Position numbers and translations under genes: made by a program | The notes under the pieces: generated by a model | What the model saw: only the letters and a program-made list of their open reading frames with translations | What the model was told of the DNA's origin: nothing | Databases searched by the model: none | Origin: an uncultured Prevotella sp. | GTDB taxonomy: Bacteria > Bacteroidota > Bacteroidia > Bacteroidales > Bacteroidaceae | DNA length: 37,011 bases | Direction: 5' to 3' | Assembly: GCA_946183415.1 (NCBI GenBank) | Contig: CAMHAM010000029.1 | Location: 1-37,011, forward strand | Part shown: one piece after another, positions 6,608 through 15,554 of the stretch | Layout of the letters: every line of letters starts with the position of its first letter | Position numbering within the stretch: position 1 is the stretch's first letter

Positions 6608-6655
6608 TACTATTTTACCTTCTTACTTTTTTACCTTTTTACTTTTTTACCTTTT
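6608..6655. repeat. TAC(C/T)TTTT octamer array between batD and batE
   Basis: TAC occurs at 6608, 6616, 6624, 6632, 6640 and 6648, a strict 8-bp period over six units. On the sense (minus) strand it encodes the final residues (VKK) and stop codon of BatD and fills most of the batD-batE gap. Confidence 0.85.
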
Positions 6656-8504
6656 TAAAGGTTTCCTCAATCTTCTCGATGGCAGTCATAGCCTTTTCGT
6701 AGACTTTCTCCATGTTACCCTTAGGATCGCCTGGGGCATAGCGCTCGAACTCGCACTCATCGAGGGCCTCGATAAACTGGCTGATCACCTCGGCATCGAC
6801 CTGACGCTCTGAGAGTCTCTGGCTGATATTGTCGTGAGAGAGCTGCTCGACGGGGATATTCATTTTGTCGCCTACATAACCCCAGAGAGCACGCAGCACC
6901 TCGTCGTAGAACTCACTGGGCTTGTTCTCGGCCATGAGCAGGGCTGCCTTCTTCAGGCGCTTCGTAGCCACCTTATTGGCTTTCTTACCACGCATCTTCG
7001 TCACATTGGCATTGTCGATGGCACGCTGACGGAAAACGATGAAGAGCGAGATGAAGATCAAAGCGAGGACAATGAGCGTCGCCCAATAGGCCACTGAACC
7101 GAAGAAGAAATTGTCGAGTCCTTTCTGACGGGCATCACCCGTCTTGATGTAGCGGATGTCCTTATTGAGTTCCTGCAAGCCTGCCTGACCTGTGAAGTCG
7201 TTGACAGCTTCTGCACCAGAGCCTTTGGCCACATCGAGGGTGAAGCTCTCGCTGCGAGCGGTCTTGTAACTGCCCGAGGTGGTGTCGAAGTATGTGAACT
7301 CTACAGGCGGAATCTCGTACTTGCCCTGATGACGGGGCACGATGAGGAAGTCGTAGATCTTCGAACCCTCGAGACCATTGTTAGTCAGCTTGGTCTGATC
7401 GGTAATCTTCGGATCATACATGTCGAAATCCTTGGGAATGTTGATGACGGGCTGCTTGATAAGCTTGAGGTTACCCACACCGCTGACGATGATACGCAGT
7501 GAGACAGGGTCGTTCGCCTTTGTCGATGTCTTATCGAGCTGTGCAGAGATATTAAACTGCCCCACTCCACCTGAGAAATTGGCTGGGCGCTCTGGCAGGG
7601 GATCAACCTGAATCTCGATGCTTGGGGCCACAATCTTCTTCTTGACCTCAATATAGCCTGAGCCGCCATTGAAGAAAGCCTCGAAGGGATCGACATTACG
7701 ATTCTGCTGCACGACGATACCCTCGAAAGTGATGCTGGGAATCTGGAGCTTGCCCGTCATCTGCGGGAACATGACATACTGGCTCCAAGTACACGTACGA
7801 TAAGGGCGCCCATTGACCCTCTCGACAGAGAAACTCTTCTGCTGGGGCAGATCGACCTCCTGAGAGTAGAAGCTCTTCAGGTCGGGCATATCGCCTCGCA
7901 GCTGTGTGAGCGATACGAGGGTGTATACCTTATAGGTGAGCAGGATAGGCTCCTGTTCGTGGACACGCTTCTTGTTGGCACTGACCTTGATGAAGAGGTC
8001 GGAGCCAGAGATGGCACTACCAGCATCGCGCATCTCACCGCCATCGTCGTCGTTCTGACGCTGGCGCGAGCTACTGCCACTCTGTGCCGTACCCGATACC
8101 TTGATGGTGAGCGAATTCGAAGCGATACTCTTGCCATTGACCACCACATGGGCTGGCGAGATGGTAAACGTACCATTCTTCGTGGCACAGACGATATAAG
8201 TATAGGTAATCGACGAGGTGGAACTCGTATGGCCATTGATCATCTGATAACTCGACTGCATAGAGCGGTTAGGTCCTATGAGCACATCGAGTTCCTCAGG
8301 AATATTGCCAGCACGGAAATCGCTGACATCCTGAGTATTGACCGTGTACGACAGTCGGAACTGCTCGCCCACTGAGACATTGGAGGGAGCAGAACCCCTC
8401 AGTGTCTGCGCCATGGAAGTGAGAAGTGAAAAGTGGAAAGTGAAAAGTATCATCCATACCCTCACCATCAACCTCCGACATCGCAAATCATGTATAGTAA
8501 TCAT
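6639..8504 (-). CDS. batD: aerotolerance protein BatD (oxygen tolerance family)
   Basis: 621 residues: signal peptide (hydrophobic core ILFTFHFSLLTSMA, about residues 18-32), a large beta-rich periplasmic part with repeated Ig-like domains typical of BatD (VSVGEQFRLSYTVN; KRVHEQEPILLTYKVYT; DPVSLRIIVSGVGNLKLI), one transmembrane helix (about 470-491), and a C-terminal cytoplasmic helical domain. The signal core is encoded by a 7-bp repeat (8418-8449), and the last residues and stop come from the 8-bp repeat after it. Starts at Met13 or Met18 are possible. It is predicted to act in the membrane with BatA/B vWFA proteins. Confidence 0.92.
   Translation of the reverse strand: MITIHDLRCRRLMVRVWMILFTFHFSLLTSMAQTLRGSAPSNVSVGEQFRLSYTVNTQDVSDFRAGNIPEELDVLIGPNRSMQSSYQMINGHTSSTSSITYTYIVCATKNGTFTISPAHVVVNGKSIASNSLTIKVSGTAQSGSSSRQRQNDDDGGEMRDAGSAISGSDLFIKVSANKKRVHEQEPILLTYKVYTLVSLTQLRGDMPDLKSFYSQEVDLPQQKSFSVERVNGRPYRTCTWSQYVMFPQMTGKLQIPSITFEGIVVQQNRNVDPFEAFFNGGSGYIEVKKKIVAPSIEIQVDPLPERPANFSGGVGQFNISAQLDKTSTKANDPVSLRIIVSGVGNLKLIKQPVINIPKDFDMYDPKITDQTKLTNNGLEGSKIYDFLIVPRHQGKYEIPPVEFTYFDTTSGSYKTARSESFTLDVAKGSGAEAVNDFTGQAGLQELNKDIRYIKTGDARQKGLDNFFFGSVAYWATLIVLALIFISLFIVFRQRAIDNANVTKMRGKKANKVATKRLKKAALLMAENKPSEFYDEVLRALWGYVGDKMNIPVEQLSHDNISQRLSERQVDAEVISQFIEALDECEFERYAPGDPKGNMEKVYEKAMTAIEKIEETFKKVKK
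8418..8449. repeat. AGTGAAA heptamer array inside the BatD signal peptide
   Basis: AGTG/AGTA recurs at 8418, 8425, 8432, 8439 and 8446 with a strict 7-bp period. On the coding strand it reads as TTCACTT units and encodes the Phe/His/Leu-rich signal core FTFHFSLLTS. Confidence 0.8.
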
Positions 8505-8531
8505 CTATAAAATTTAAACTATAAACTAAAA
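8503..8531. repeat. TATAGTTT-type repeat in the batBC-batD gap
   Basis: The 27-nt gap and the batD start carry ATCTATAAA...AAACTATAAACTAAAA, which closely matches the gap between nadC and the outer-membrane protein gene at 28747-28777. It is a third family of AT-rich spacer repeats. Confidence 0.5.
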
Positions 8532-10238
8532 TCACCAATTCTTCAGGACATTGCGGCGCTGGGGCTGTTGCTGCTGTTGCTTCATCTTCTCCTGCGTCTG
8601 CTTCTCATTCTGGATAGCGGCATTGAGCAACTGTTCGGCATTGTCCTTACTCATCTGGGGCTTAGGCTGCTCCTGCTGCTTGTCGTCCTGCTTATCTTTC
8701 TGCTGATCAGGCTGCTGCTGATCCTTCTGTTTATCGTCCTGTTTCTTGTCATTGTCGCCACCCTGCTGGTTCTGTTGCTGCTGATCCTGCTTCTGCTTCT
8801 GATGCTTGCAGAGCACGAGGTTGTAGCGTGTCTCATCGTCCTTTGGATTCAATCGTAGAGCGTTCTTATAAGCCTCGATGGCCTCGCCATACATCTTATG
8901 TGTCTGACAGATGACACCCATGTTATGATAGGCCTGAGCCTTGCGCAAGGGATTGGTCTCAAGATTTGCCGCCCCCTGGAACTGCTCCACAGCGGCAGAG
9001 TCTTTCTTCTGTGCCATCAGCGCATTACCCAGGTTGAAGGCTGCCTGAGGATTCTTGGCATTCTTCTCGATAGCCTTACGGTAAGACACCTCGGCATTGG
9101 CATAATCGCCTGAGCGGAACTGCTTATTACCCTGACGAATATACTGGCGATCAGTCATCTGGGCACTGGCAGATGCTGCCACCAGCAGCATGCACAACAT
9201 GGCTGCCACACGCTTCTTCTTGCCAAAGAGCGAGATATTCTTCAGCAGCGGATTACGACGGTCGAGGATACAGATCTCGAGCACGAGAAGTAGGAGAGCC
9301 AGAAGTCCGAAGGCCTGGAACTGCTCATCAAACTCGCTGTAAAGCGTCGCTGTGGTCTCTTTCTTCGAGAGTTTGTCGAGCTCATTGTCGAGCTGCTCCT
9401 GAGCCGCACTGTTGTTCTCAACATGGATATAGGCACCGCCACCAGCCTGAGCCAGTTCCTTACACATCTGCTCGTTGAGAGCCGACATAACGGTATTGCC
9501 TGTATTATCCTTCATATAGTCGCCTGTGCCAGGGATGGGGATGGGAGATCCTTTCGACGAGCCGACACCCAGCACATAGACACGCATGCCTGCATCCTTC
9601 GCTGCAACGGCAGCCTCTACTGCCCCACCCTCATGGTTCTCACCATCAGTGATGACAATGATGGCGCGGCCAATGCCTTCCTCGGGGGTAAAGCTGTGGG
9701 TGGCCATGTCGATGGCACGGCCTATATCCGTACCCTGAGTAGCCATCATCGAGGGATCGATGCTCGAGAGGAACATCTTAGCCGATACATAGTCGCTCGT
9801 GATAGGCAACTGCACGAAGGCATCACCTGCAAAGACTATGAGTCCGATCTTATCGTTAGAGAAGTGGTCGACGAGGTTCTCGATCATCATCTTACTGCGG
9901 TCGAGACGACTCGGCACGATATCCTCTGCCAACATGGAGTTACTGATGTCCATACAGATGATGGTCTCAATACCCACACGCTTCTCCTGACTGATCTTCG
10001 TTCCCATCTGAGGACGGGCGAGCATCAGCACCAGCAGAGCCAAGGCACCTTGGAGAATCCAGAACTTCACAGAAGGACGGAAGCGCGACACATCGGGCAT
10101 GAGCGCCTTGAGTAAAGCAGGCTCACCAAACTTACGCAACCGTTTCTTCTGATTCCTGTATGAGATGAAGCGGATGAGTGCCAATACGGGAATCAGCACC
10201 AGCAGCCAGAGATATATGGGGTCTTCAAATCTAAACAT
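8532..10238 (-). CDS. BatB-BatC fusion: vWFA membrane protein joined to a TPR protein
   Basis: 568 residues that look like two Bat proteins in one frame. Residues 1-338 are BatB: two N-terminal helices (about 8-25, 57-74), a vWFA domain with MIDAS Asp97-x-Ser99-x-Ser101 and a C-terminal helix (307-325). Residues 340-360 (KKKRVAAMLCMLLVAASASAQ) look like an intact signal peptide, and the rest is BatC: TPR units (about 365-475), a Gln/Lys/Asp-rich stretch (479-530) and a short helical tail. In Bacteroides the two are separate genes. An internal GTG (9207-9209, residue 344) or ATG (residue 347) could still start free BatC. A sequencing indel is the alternative explanation. Confidence 0.88.
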   Translation of the reverse strand: MFRFEDPIYLWLLVLIPVLALIRFISYRNQKKRLRKFGEPALLKALMPDVSRFRPSVKFWILQGALALLVLMLARPQMGTKISQEKRVGIETIICMDISNSMLAEDIVPSRLDRSKMMIENLVDHFSNDKIGLIVFAGDAFVQLPITSDYVSAKMFLSSIDPSMMATQGTDIGRAIDMATHSFTPEEGIGRAIIVITDGENHEGGAVEAAVAAKDAGMRVYVLGVGSSKGSPIPIPGTGDYMKDNTGNTVMSALNEQMCKELAQAGGGAYIHVENNSAAQEQLDNELDKLSKKETTATLYSEFDEQFQAFGLLALLLLVLEICILDRRNPLLKNISLFGKKKRVAAMLCMLLVAASASAQMTDRQYIRQGNKQFRSGDYANAEVSYRKAIEKNAKNPQAAFNLGNALMAQKKDSAAVEQFQGAANLETNPLRKAQAYHNMGVICQTHKMYGEAIEAYKNALRLNPKDDETRYNLVLCKHQKQKQDQQQQNQQGGDNDKKQDDKQKDQQQPDQQKDKQDDKQQEQPKPQMSKDNAEQLLNAAIQNEKQTQEKMKQQQQQPQRRNVLKNW

Positions 10239-10245
10239 ATTTCTT

Positions 10246-10270
10246 CACTTTACACTATTCACTTTTCACT
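10246..10270. repeat. TTCACTT heptamer array between batA and batBC
   Basis: CACT recurs at 10246, 10253, 10260 and 10267 (7-bp period), filling the 34-nt gap and reaching to the edge of the batA stop. Confidence 0.75.
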
Positions 10271-10272
10271 TC

Positions 10273-11271
10273 CTACGGGATGCGACGGAAGATCGTAATA
10301 CGCAGAAGTATTTCGAGCAACAGAGCCAGAACAGCAGCAAGGGCGAAGGGCTGATAGGCCTCATAACGCTTACTGAACTTCTTGACGTTGAGCTTACTCT
10401 TCTCGAGTTTATCGATCTCCTTATAGATATTTCGCAGTTCCTTGGTGTTCGTGGCACGGTAGAAGTCACCTTCCGTGATGCTGGCAATAGAACTCAGCGT
10501 CTTCGTGTCGATCTCCACGGGGATATTCACATACTGCACACCGCCAGCCACAGGCATCGGGTAAGGCGCCACCTTATTGGTACCCACACCGATGGTATAG
10601 ACGCGGATGCCCATGCTCTTGGCAATCTCAGCAGCCGTCATCGGTGAGATGTCACCACGGTTGTTACTACCATCCGTCAGCAGGATCACCACCTTGCTCT
10701 TAGCCTTCGAGTCCTTCAGGCGACTGACGGCATTGGCGAGTCCCATACCGATGGCGGTACCATCTTCGATGAGACCACGTGCTGCTATGTCGGTACGCAC
10801 ATTCTGCAAGAGATTAAGCAACGAGGTGTGATCGGTAGTCATCGGACACTGGGTGAACGACTCGCCTGCAAAGATGCAGAGACCGATATTGTCGTTGGGG
10901 CGCCCGATGATAAACTCTGCTGCTACTTGCTTGGCGGCCTCGATACGGTTTGGGCGCAAGTCCTCGGCAAGCATACTCGTAGAGACGTCCATCGACAGCA
11001 TGATATCGATGCCCTCGACAGTCTCGCTCTTCCATGAGTTGGAAGTCTGCGGACGTGCCAGCACGAGCACGATCATCACGAAGGCCAGCAGACGCAGGAT
11101 CATTGAGATTGGCATCAGCGTGACCTTCCAGCTGCGAGGGGCGAAACGGAACGCAAAGGTATCGCTCATGCGCATCGTGGGCTCCGACTTCTTCCTGTAC
11201 ATCACATACCAAATAATATAAGGTATGATGAGTAGGAGCAGCAACAGATATTCTTTATTGGCAAATTCCAT
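10273..11271 (-). CDS. batA: aerotolerance protein BatA (vWFA domain membrane protein)
   Basis: 332 residues: N-terminal transmembrane helix (about 8-25), second helix (about 55-73), a vWFA domain with a complete MIDAS (Asp95-x-Ser97-x-Ser99, MDVSTS; later TDGSNNRGD), and a C-terminal helix (about 308-325). It is paralogous to the BatB half of the next gene. The vWFA domain would face the periplasm and bind protein partners through a metal ion. Upstream and downstream gaps (33 and 34 nt) both consist of micro-repeats. Confidence 0.92.
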   Translation of the reverse strand: MEFANKEYLLLLLLIIPYIIWYVMYRKKSEPTMRMSDTFAFRFAPRSWKVTLMPISMILRLLAFVMIVLVLARPQTSNSWKSETVEGIDIMLSMDVSTSMLAEDLRPNRIEAAKQVAAEFIIGRPNDNIGLCIFAGESFTQCPMTTDHTSLLNLLQNVRTDIAARGLIEDGTAIGMGLANAVSRLKDSKAKSKVVILLTDGSNNRGDISPMTAAEIAKSMGIRVYTIGVGTNKVAPYPMPVAGGVQYVNIPVEIDTKTLSSIASITEGDFYRATNTKELRNIYKEIDKLEKSKLNVKKFSKRYEAYQPFALAAVLALLLEILLRITIFRRIP

Positions 11272-11274
11272 TCT

Positions 11275-11306
11275 TACCTTTTTACTTTTTTACCTTTTTA
11301 CCTTTT
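11275..11306. repeat. TACCTTTT octamer array upstream of batA
   Basis: TAC at 11275, 11283, 11291 and 11299 gives an exact 8-bp period, the same unit and orientation as at 6608-6655. It occupies almost the whole 33-nt gap. Confidence 0.8.
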
Positions 11307-12378
11307 AATTAAGTAACAGATATAGTGTATAGACCACGTAGCCAAAGAGGGCGACGCACACTACAGCGATGGCAGTAATCACCGATTTCAGCACGCGACG
11401 GGCTTTCTGCGAGCGCTGGTCTTCCTCTGAGAGTTGTGGTTTTACAGTCTCTTCCTGAGGCTCATTCTCGAGCTTCGTCTGATTGATGAAGTCGATGGCG
11501 TTCACGAGGTTCGCATCGTTCTCATTGATCAGCGTGGAGTATTTGGCAAACTTCACAAGGTCAGCAGTCAGGAACAGATGGCGCAATTCGCTGAGAGCAC
11601 TCTCGTCCTGGGTAGCCATCAGGTGGTCGATAATCTCGCTACTAGTCATCTCCATGGCGCTGAAGCCATAACGCTCCTCGATATACTTACGGATGGTATC
11701 CGTGAGCTTCGTGTAGTACTCCTTCGAATTCTCAGAGGCCACCATCTTGTCGGCTTTGATCTGCTCAATCTGCTGCAGGGCCTTCTGGTGAGGCAACAGC
11801 CGCTTCACAACACGGATATGAGTAATGATGGGCTTGTTGTCACGCAGACGCAGATAGAAGTAGTAGGCAGCGGCCAACAGCACGAGCATCAGTACGCTGA
11901 GCCAGAACGACAGACTCCAGTCGCTCCACTGGAAGGGATTATCCTGAACGTCCTTGGGACCGAAGAACTGATCGACGTTCGTGGTATCAACCTCGATGGT
12001 GAGCACCTTCAGGGCAAGGCTCTTGCTCTCGTAGGGCTTACCGTCGATCTTCACCTTCATCGGAGGGATATAATAGAGTGTATCGTCGAAAGAGGTCATC
12101 GTATAGACCATCTGTCGCGTCACAAAGCCATTGTCCTGCTCCTTCGCCTCAAGCTCCTTAGCACCCAGCACTTCGACGCCTGGCGTGATATACTCGGTGG
12201 GCTTGAACTGTGGGAACTCTACCTTTGCCTGCTCCTTTGCCGTAGCTGAAAGCGTGACGTGTACCTGCTCACCTACAAAAATCTGGATAGAGTCTATTGA
12301 AGCCTCTACCTGTACTTGTGCAGATGAGCGCAGCACACTGGCAATCAACGTGATAAGAAATACTATTCTCTTCATCAA
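11305..12378 (-). CDS. BatD-like membrane protein of the Bat cluster
   Basis: 357 residues: signal peptide (to about residue 20, ...LRSSAQ), a beta-rich extracytoplasmic domain beginning VQVEASIDSIQIFVGEQVHVTLSATA (like the first domain of BatD), a transmembrane helix (about 158-176), a cytoplasmic helical domain (about 190-310) and a second transmembrane helix near the C-terminus (about 335-355). Genes of this type sit between DUF58 and batA in Bacteroidota. Its start overlaps the DUF58 stop by 4 nt. The role is inferred from position and from the BatD-like domain; no enzymatic motif is visible. Confidence 0.8.
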   Translation of the reverse strand: MMKRIVFLITLIASVLRSSAQVQVEASIDSIQIFVGEQVHVTLSATAKEQAKVEFPQFKPTEYITPGVEVLGAKELEAKEQDNGFVTRQMVYTMTSFDDTLYYIPPMKVKIDGKPYESKSLALKVLTIEVDTTNVDQFFGPKDVQDNPFQWSDWSLSFWLSVLMLVLLAAAYYFYLRLRDNKPIITHIRVVKRLLPHQKALQQIEQIKADKMVASENSKEYYTKLTDTIRKYIEERYGFSAMEMTSSEIIDHLMATQDESALSELRHLFLTADLVKFAKYSTLINENDANLVNAIDFINQTKLENEPQEETVKPQLSEEDQRSQKARRVLKSVITAIAVVCVALFGYVVYTLYLLLN

Positions 12379-13244
12379 CTTCTTTGTTTGAACAACATCA
12401 ACAGGGCCTTCACGAAGTCCTCGTTCGTAGCGATGCTCACATTGTCGACACTGCTTTTATTGAATGTCTCCTGTAACTGGTTCTGACGCCCCGTCCAGTA
12501 ACGATTATAGGCGACGCGCAGAGCCTTCGAACTGGTATCCACATACTGCTCGAAGCCTGTCTCGGCATCGACCACCTTCATCAAACCTACATCAGGCAAC
12601 TCACGGGCACGGACATCGTAGACTTGGATGGCCACCACATCGTGCTTACGACTGGCTATCTGCAGCGACTGCTGGAAGTCGTTGCGCACATAGAAGTCGC
12701 TGAGGATGAAAGCCGTCGTGCGACGCTTTTGCACGCTGGAGAGGAACTCTACGGCCTGCTTCACATCGGTACGTTTAGACTCGGGTTCGAAGTCGAGCAT
12801 CTCGCGGATGATATAGAGGATATGCTTACGACCTTTCTTCGGTGGAATGTACTTCTCGATCTTGTCAGAAAAGAAAATAACACCGATTTTATCGTTATTC
12901 TGGATGGCGCTGAAGGCGATTGTAGCTGCGATCTCTGTCACCATGTCGCGCTTCATCTGCTTCTGGGTACCGAAATCCAACGAGCCGCTGACATCAATCA
13001 GCAGCATCACCGTCAGCTCACGCTCCTCCTCGAAAACCTTCACATAAGGCCGATGGAATCGGGCCGTTACGTTCCAGTCGATATCACGCACATCATCACC
13101 AAACTGATACTCGCGCACCTCGCTGAAGGCCATACCCCTACCCTTGAAGGCTGAGTGATACTGACCTGCAAAGATGTTTGAGCTCAGACCGCGCGTCTTG
13201 ATCTCAATCTTTCGGACTTTCTTTATGATTTCAGATGTTTCCAC
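12375..13244 (-). CDS. DUF58 domain protein, MoxR-associated
   Basis: 289 residues, DUF58 family, a vWFA-like fold that regularly accompanies MoxR ATPases. The signature RGMAFSEVREYQFGDDVRDIDWNVTAR is near residues 36-62, and a MIDAS-like DVSGS follows. No membrane helix. The start is GTG at 13244, and this GTG is itself part of a 7-bp repeat (13242-13259). It begins 16 nt after moxR and overlaps the next gene by 4 nt. It is thought to link the MoxR ATPase to the membrane Bat proteins; that is family knowledge, not visible here. Confidence 0.92.
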   Translation of the reverse strand: METSEIIKKVRKIEIKTRGLSSNIFAGQYHSAFKGRGMAFSEVREYQFGDDVRDIDWNVTARFHRPYVKVFEEERELTVMLLIDVSGSLDFGTQKQMKRDMVTEIAATIAFSAIQNNDKIGVIFFSDKIEKYIPPKKGRKHILYIIREMLDFEPESKRTDVKQAVEFLSSVQKRRTTAFILSDFYVRNDFQQSLQIASRKHDVVAIQVYDVRARELPDVGLMKVVDAETGFEQYVDTSSKALRVAYNRYWTGRQNQLQETFNKSSVDNVSIATNEDFVKALLMLFKQRS

Positions 13245-13259
13245 TTTTCACCTCTCACT
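13242..13259. repeat. TTCACTT heptamer micro-repeat between moxR and DUF58
   Basis: CAC(T/C) at 13242, 13249 and 13256 (7-bp period). It spans the 16-nt gap and supplies the DUF58 GTG start codon. Confidence 0.6.
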
Positions 13260-13260
13260 T

Positions 13261-14256
13261 TTAAGGTACTTCGACCTTATTGATGATCTTCGAAACAATC
13301 TCCTCGCTGGTGATGTTGCTGGCCTCGGCCTCGTAGGTGAGTCCGATACGGTGACGGAGCACGTCATGAGCCACGGCACGCACATCCTCAGGCACCACAT
13401 AACCGCGACGCTTGATGAAAGCATAGGCTCGGGCTGCCTTTGCCAGATTGATGCTGGCACGGGGAGAACCACCAAAGGAGATCATATCCTTCAAATCCTT
13501 CAGCGCATAGCGATCGGGATAACGAGTGGCAAAGACGATGTCGGCAATATACTGCTCGATCTTCTCGTCGATATATACCTCACGCACCACACTACGAGCC
13601 CTCAGGATGGCCTCGGCAGTGGTGACTGGCGTTACCTCTGGCATCTCGCCAGCGATGTTCTCACGGATAATCTTCTTTTCCTCATCGAGTGAGGGATAGT
13701 CGATCACCACCTTCAACATGAAACGGTCTACCTGTGCCTCAGGCAGCGGATAGGTTCCTTCCTGCTCGATGGGATTCTGGGTAGCCATCACGAGGAAGGG
13801 GTTCGGCAAGTGGAATGTCTCGCTACCGATTGTCACCTGCTTCTCCTGCATGGCCTCGAGCAAAGCACTCTGTACCTTTGCTGGAGCACGGTTGATTTCA
13901 TCTGCCAACACGAAGTTTGCAAATACGGGGCCCTTCTTCACCTGGAACTTCTCGTCCTTCTGCGAATAGATCATCGTACCGATGACATCGGCAGGCAAGA
14001 GGTCGGGAGTAAACTGGATGCGACTGTAATCCGCATCAATCAGCTGCGAAAGGGTCTTGATGGCCAAGGTCTTAGCCAGTCCAGGAACACCTTCGAGCAG
14101 GATATGTCCATCACTCAAGAGTCCGATGAGGAGCGAGTCTACAAGATGCTTCTGCCCCACAATCACGCGGTCCATACCGCTTACAAGATTCGTCACAAAT
14201 GCGCTTTGTTGTTCAATCCGGATATTCAATTCACGGATGTCAATAGCTTCTGCCAT
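13261..14256 (-). CDS. MoxR-family AAA+ ATPase
   Basis: 331 residues. Walker A GVPGLAKT (56-63), Walker B FVLADE (115-120), sensor-1 region FLVMATQNP (154-162) and EAQVDRFML (arginine-finger region) identify a MoxR ATPase. The C-terminal lid has GGSPRASINLAKAARAYAFIKRRGYVVPEDV, also typical. MoxR proteins act as chaperone-like ATPases on vWFA partners, and here DUF58 and the two vWFA Bat proteins follow in the same transcript. The gap to the upstream HU-LysM gene is 50 nt; no TAnnTTTG box is visible there, so it is probably transcribed from upstream. Confidence 0.95.
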   Translation of the reverse strand: MAEAIDIRELNIRIEQQSAFVTNLVSGMDRVIVGQKHLVDSLLIGLLSDGHILLEGVPGLAKTLAIKTLSQLIDADYSRIQFTPDLLPADVIGTMIYSQKDEKFQVKKGPVFANFVLADEINRAPAKVQSALLEAMQEKQVTIGSETFHLPNPFLVMATQNPIEQEGTYPLPEAQVDRFMLKVVIDYPSLDEEKKIIRENIAGEMPEVTPVTTAEAILRARSVVREVYIDEKIEQYIADIVFATRYPDRYALKDLKDMISFGGSPRASINLAKAARAYAFIKRRGYVVPEDVRAVAHDVLRHRIGLTYEAEASNITSEEIVSKIINKVEVP

Positions 14257-14306
14257 AATATTCTTTTCTTTTTTTATTGTTGTCTCAATGAGTTAACTTT
14301 AATCAG

Positions 14307-15554
14307 CTACTTTCTCTTGGCCCTTTCAGCCTTCTTCCACACGAGTTTAGGAATCTTCACCTCCTGCCCGGCTTTCAGCACATCATTAGCCTTCAGGTCG
14401 TTATACACCTCCAGATAGCACTCCATGTCGGGTCCAAGATAACGGCGGGAAATCTTACCGAGGGTCTCACCCTCCTTGGCCTTGACCACCTTAGCGGTTC
14501 CTACAATGTGATAGGCGCCCAGCTGCACACGTCTGTCCTTGGCGGCATACTTAGCAGATAATTCTGCGGTGGCATTCGCTGAAGAACTGGCAGCCTCAGT
14601 CTTTTGAGCAGGCTTCTTTGGTTCTGCTGCTGGCTTCTCAGATTTTGCTGCTGGTTTCTCAGATTCTACAGCAGGTTTCTCAGATTCTGCGGTAGGCTGC
14701 TCAACAGTCGCTGTACTGTCTTTAACGGCAGGGGCAACAGGCTTCTTTACAATGGGCTTGGCTGGGGCAACTTTCTCTTGTGGCTGAGATGGCTCAGAAT
14801 CTATAAAGGGGAAGTAATTGCCCAACAAATAACCACAGGCAAGCCCCACCACGCAACCGATCAGCATCCAGAGCCAAGATTTACTGCCAGAAGTTTCCTC
14901 TTCGTCATCGTAAACCACGTCTTCATCTCTGATTTCATCGGATGCAGGTTCCTCTGTAGCCGATTCTTCTACGACAGGCTCCTGCTTTGCCGGTTCTTCA
15001 GCGATTTTATCGTCAGCGGGCGTTTCTTCAGCAGGAGCTATTTCTGAAGGAGTTTCCTCTGAAGGTGTATCCTTGGTTTCTTCCTTCTTGACGTCATCTC
15101 CAATCACGGGGAAGCTCGAGAGATCGGCCTTCACATTACCAAGGCCAAAATCTACCAATGCCATCGATGAGGGATCGCCATTCGTGTCCTGTGGCTCTAC
15201 GACCTCCTCCTTAGGATCTTCAAACTCCACACCATCATTCAGCACTACAGTCTCAAACTGTGAGAATGGCTTGTTCACGAGTTCCTTCATCAGCGAATCG
15301 GGGGTAAAGGTAATCTTACCATGCCCCTCAATCAGCACGCGCTCGCCAGTATTCACATTCACGCTCTCACGATCATCGACATCGATGATCTTAAATGTGC
15401 CGAGACCTTTTATCTTGACGATTTTTTCCTTCTCGAGTTCCTGCTGAACGATGTCGAACATCTCACTAATGAAGTTCGAGGCATCCTTCTTGCTCAGCCC
15501 TCTCTTCTCAACGAGCACAGAGCTCAAATCCTGTATCGAAATCTTTCCCATCAC
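14307..15554 (-). CDS. HU-domain protein with transmembrane helix and C-terminal LysM
   Basis: 415 residues in distinct blocks: an HU/IHF-like DNA-binding domain (1-100; VKIKGLGTFKI, VNVNTGERV, ITFTPDSLMKELVN), a long acidic Glu/Pro/Thr linker (110-222), one transmembrane helix (about 226-248), a Pro/Ala/Lys linker with the 7-residue repeat PA(V/A)(E/K)SEK (about 288-316), and a LysM module (357-405; VVKAKEGETLGKISRRYLG...AGQEVKIPKL). Predicted topology is HU in the cytoplasm and LysM in the periplasm, which could tether DNA to peptidoglycan. It overlaps the preceding HU gene by 4 nt. Confidence 0.85.
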   Translation of the reverse strand: MMGKISIQDLSSVLVEKRGLSKKDASNFISEMFDIVQQELEKEKIVKIKGLGTFKIIDVDDRESVNVNTGERVLIEGHGKITFTPDSLMKELVNKPFSQFETVVLNDGVEFEDPKEEVVEPQDTNGDPSSMALVDFGLGNVKADLSSFPVIGDDVKKEETKDTPSEETPSEIAPAEETPADDKIAEEPAKQEPVVEESATEEPASDEIRDEDVVYDDEEETSGSKSWLWMLIGCVVGLACGYLLGNYFPFIDSEPSQPQEKVAPAKPIVKKPVAPAVKDSTATVEQPTAESEKPAVESEKPAAKSEKPAAEPKKPAQKTEAASSSANATAELSAKYAAKDRRVQLGAYHIVGTAKVVKAKEGETLGKISRRYLGPDMECYLEVYNDLKANDVLKAGQEVKIPKLVWKKAERAKRK

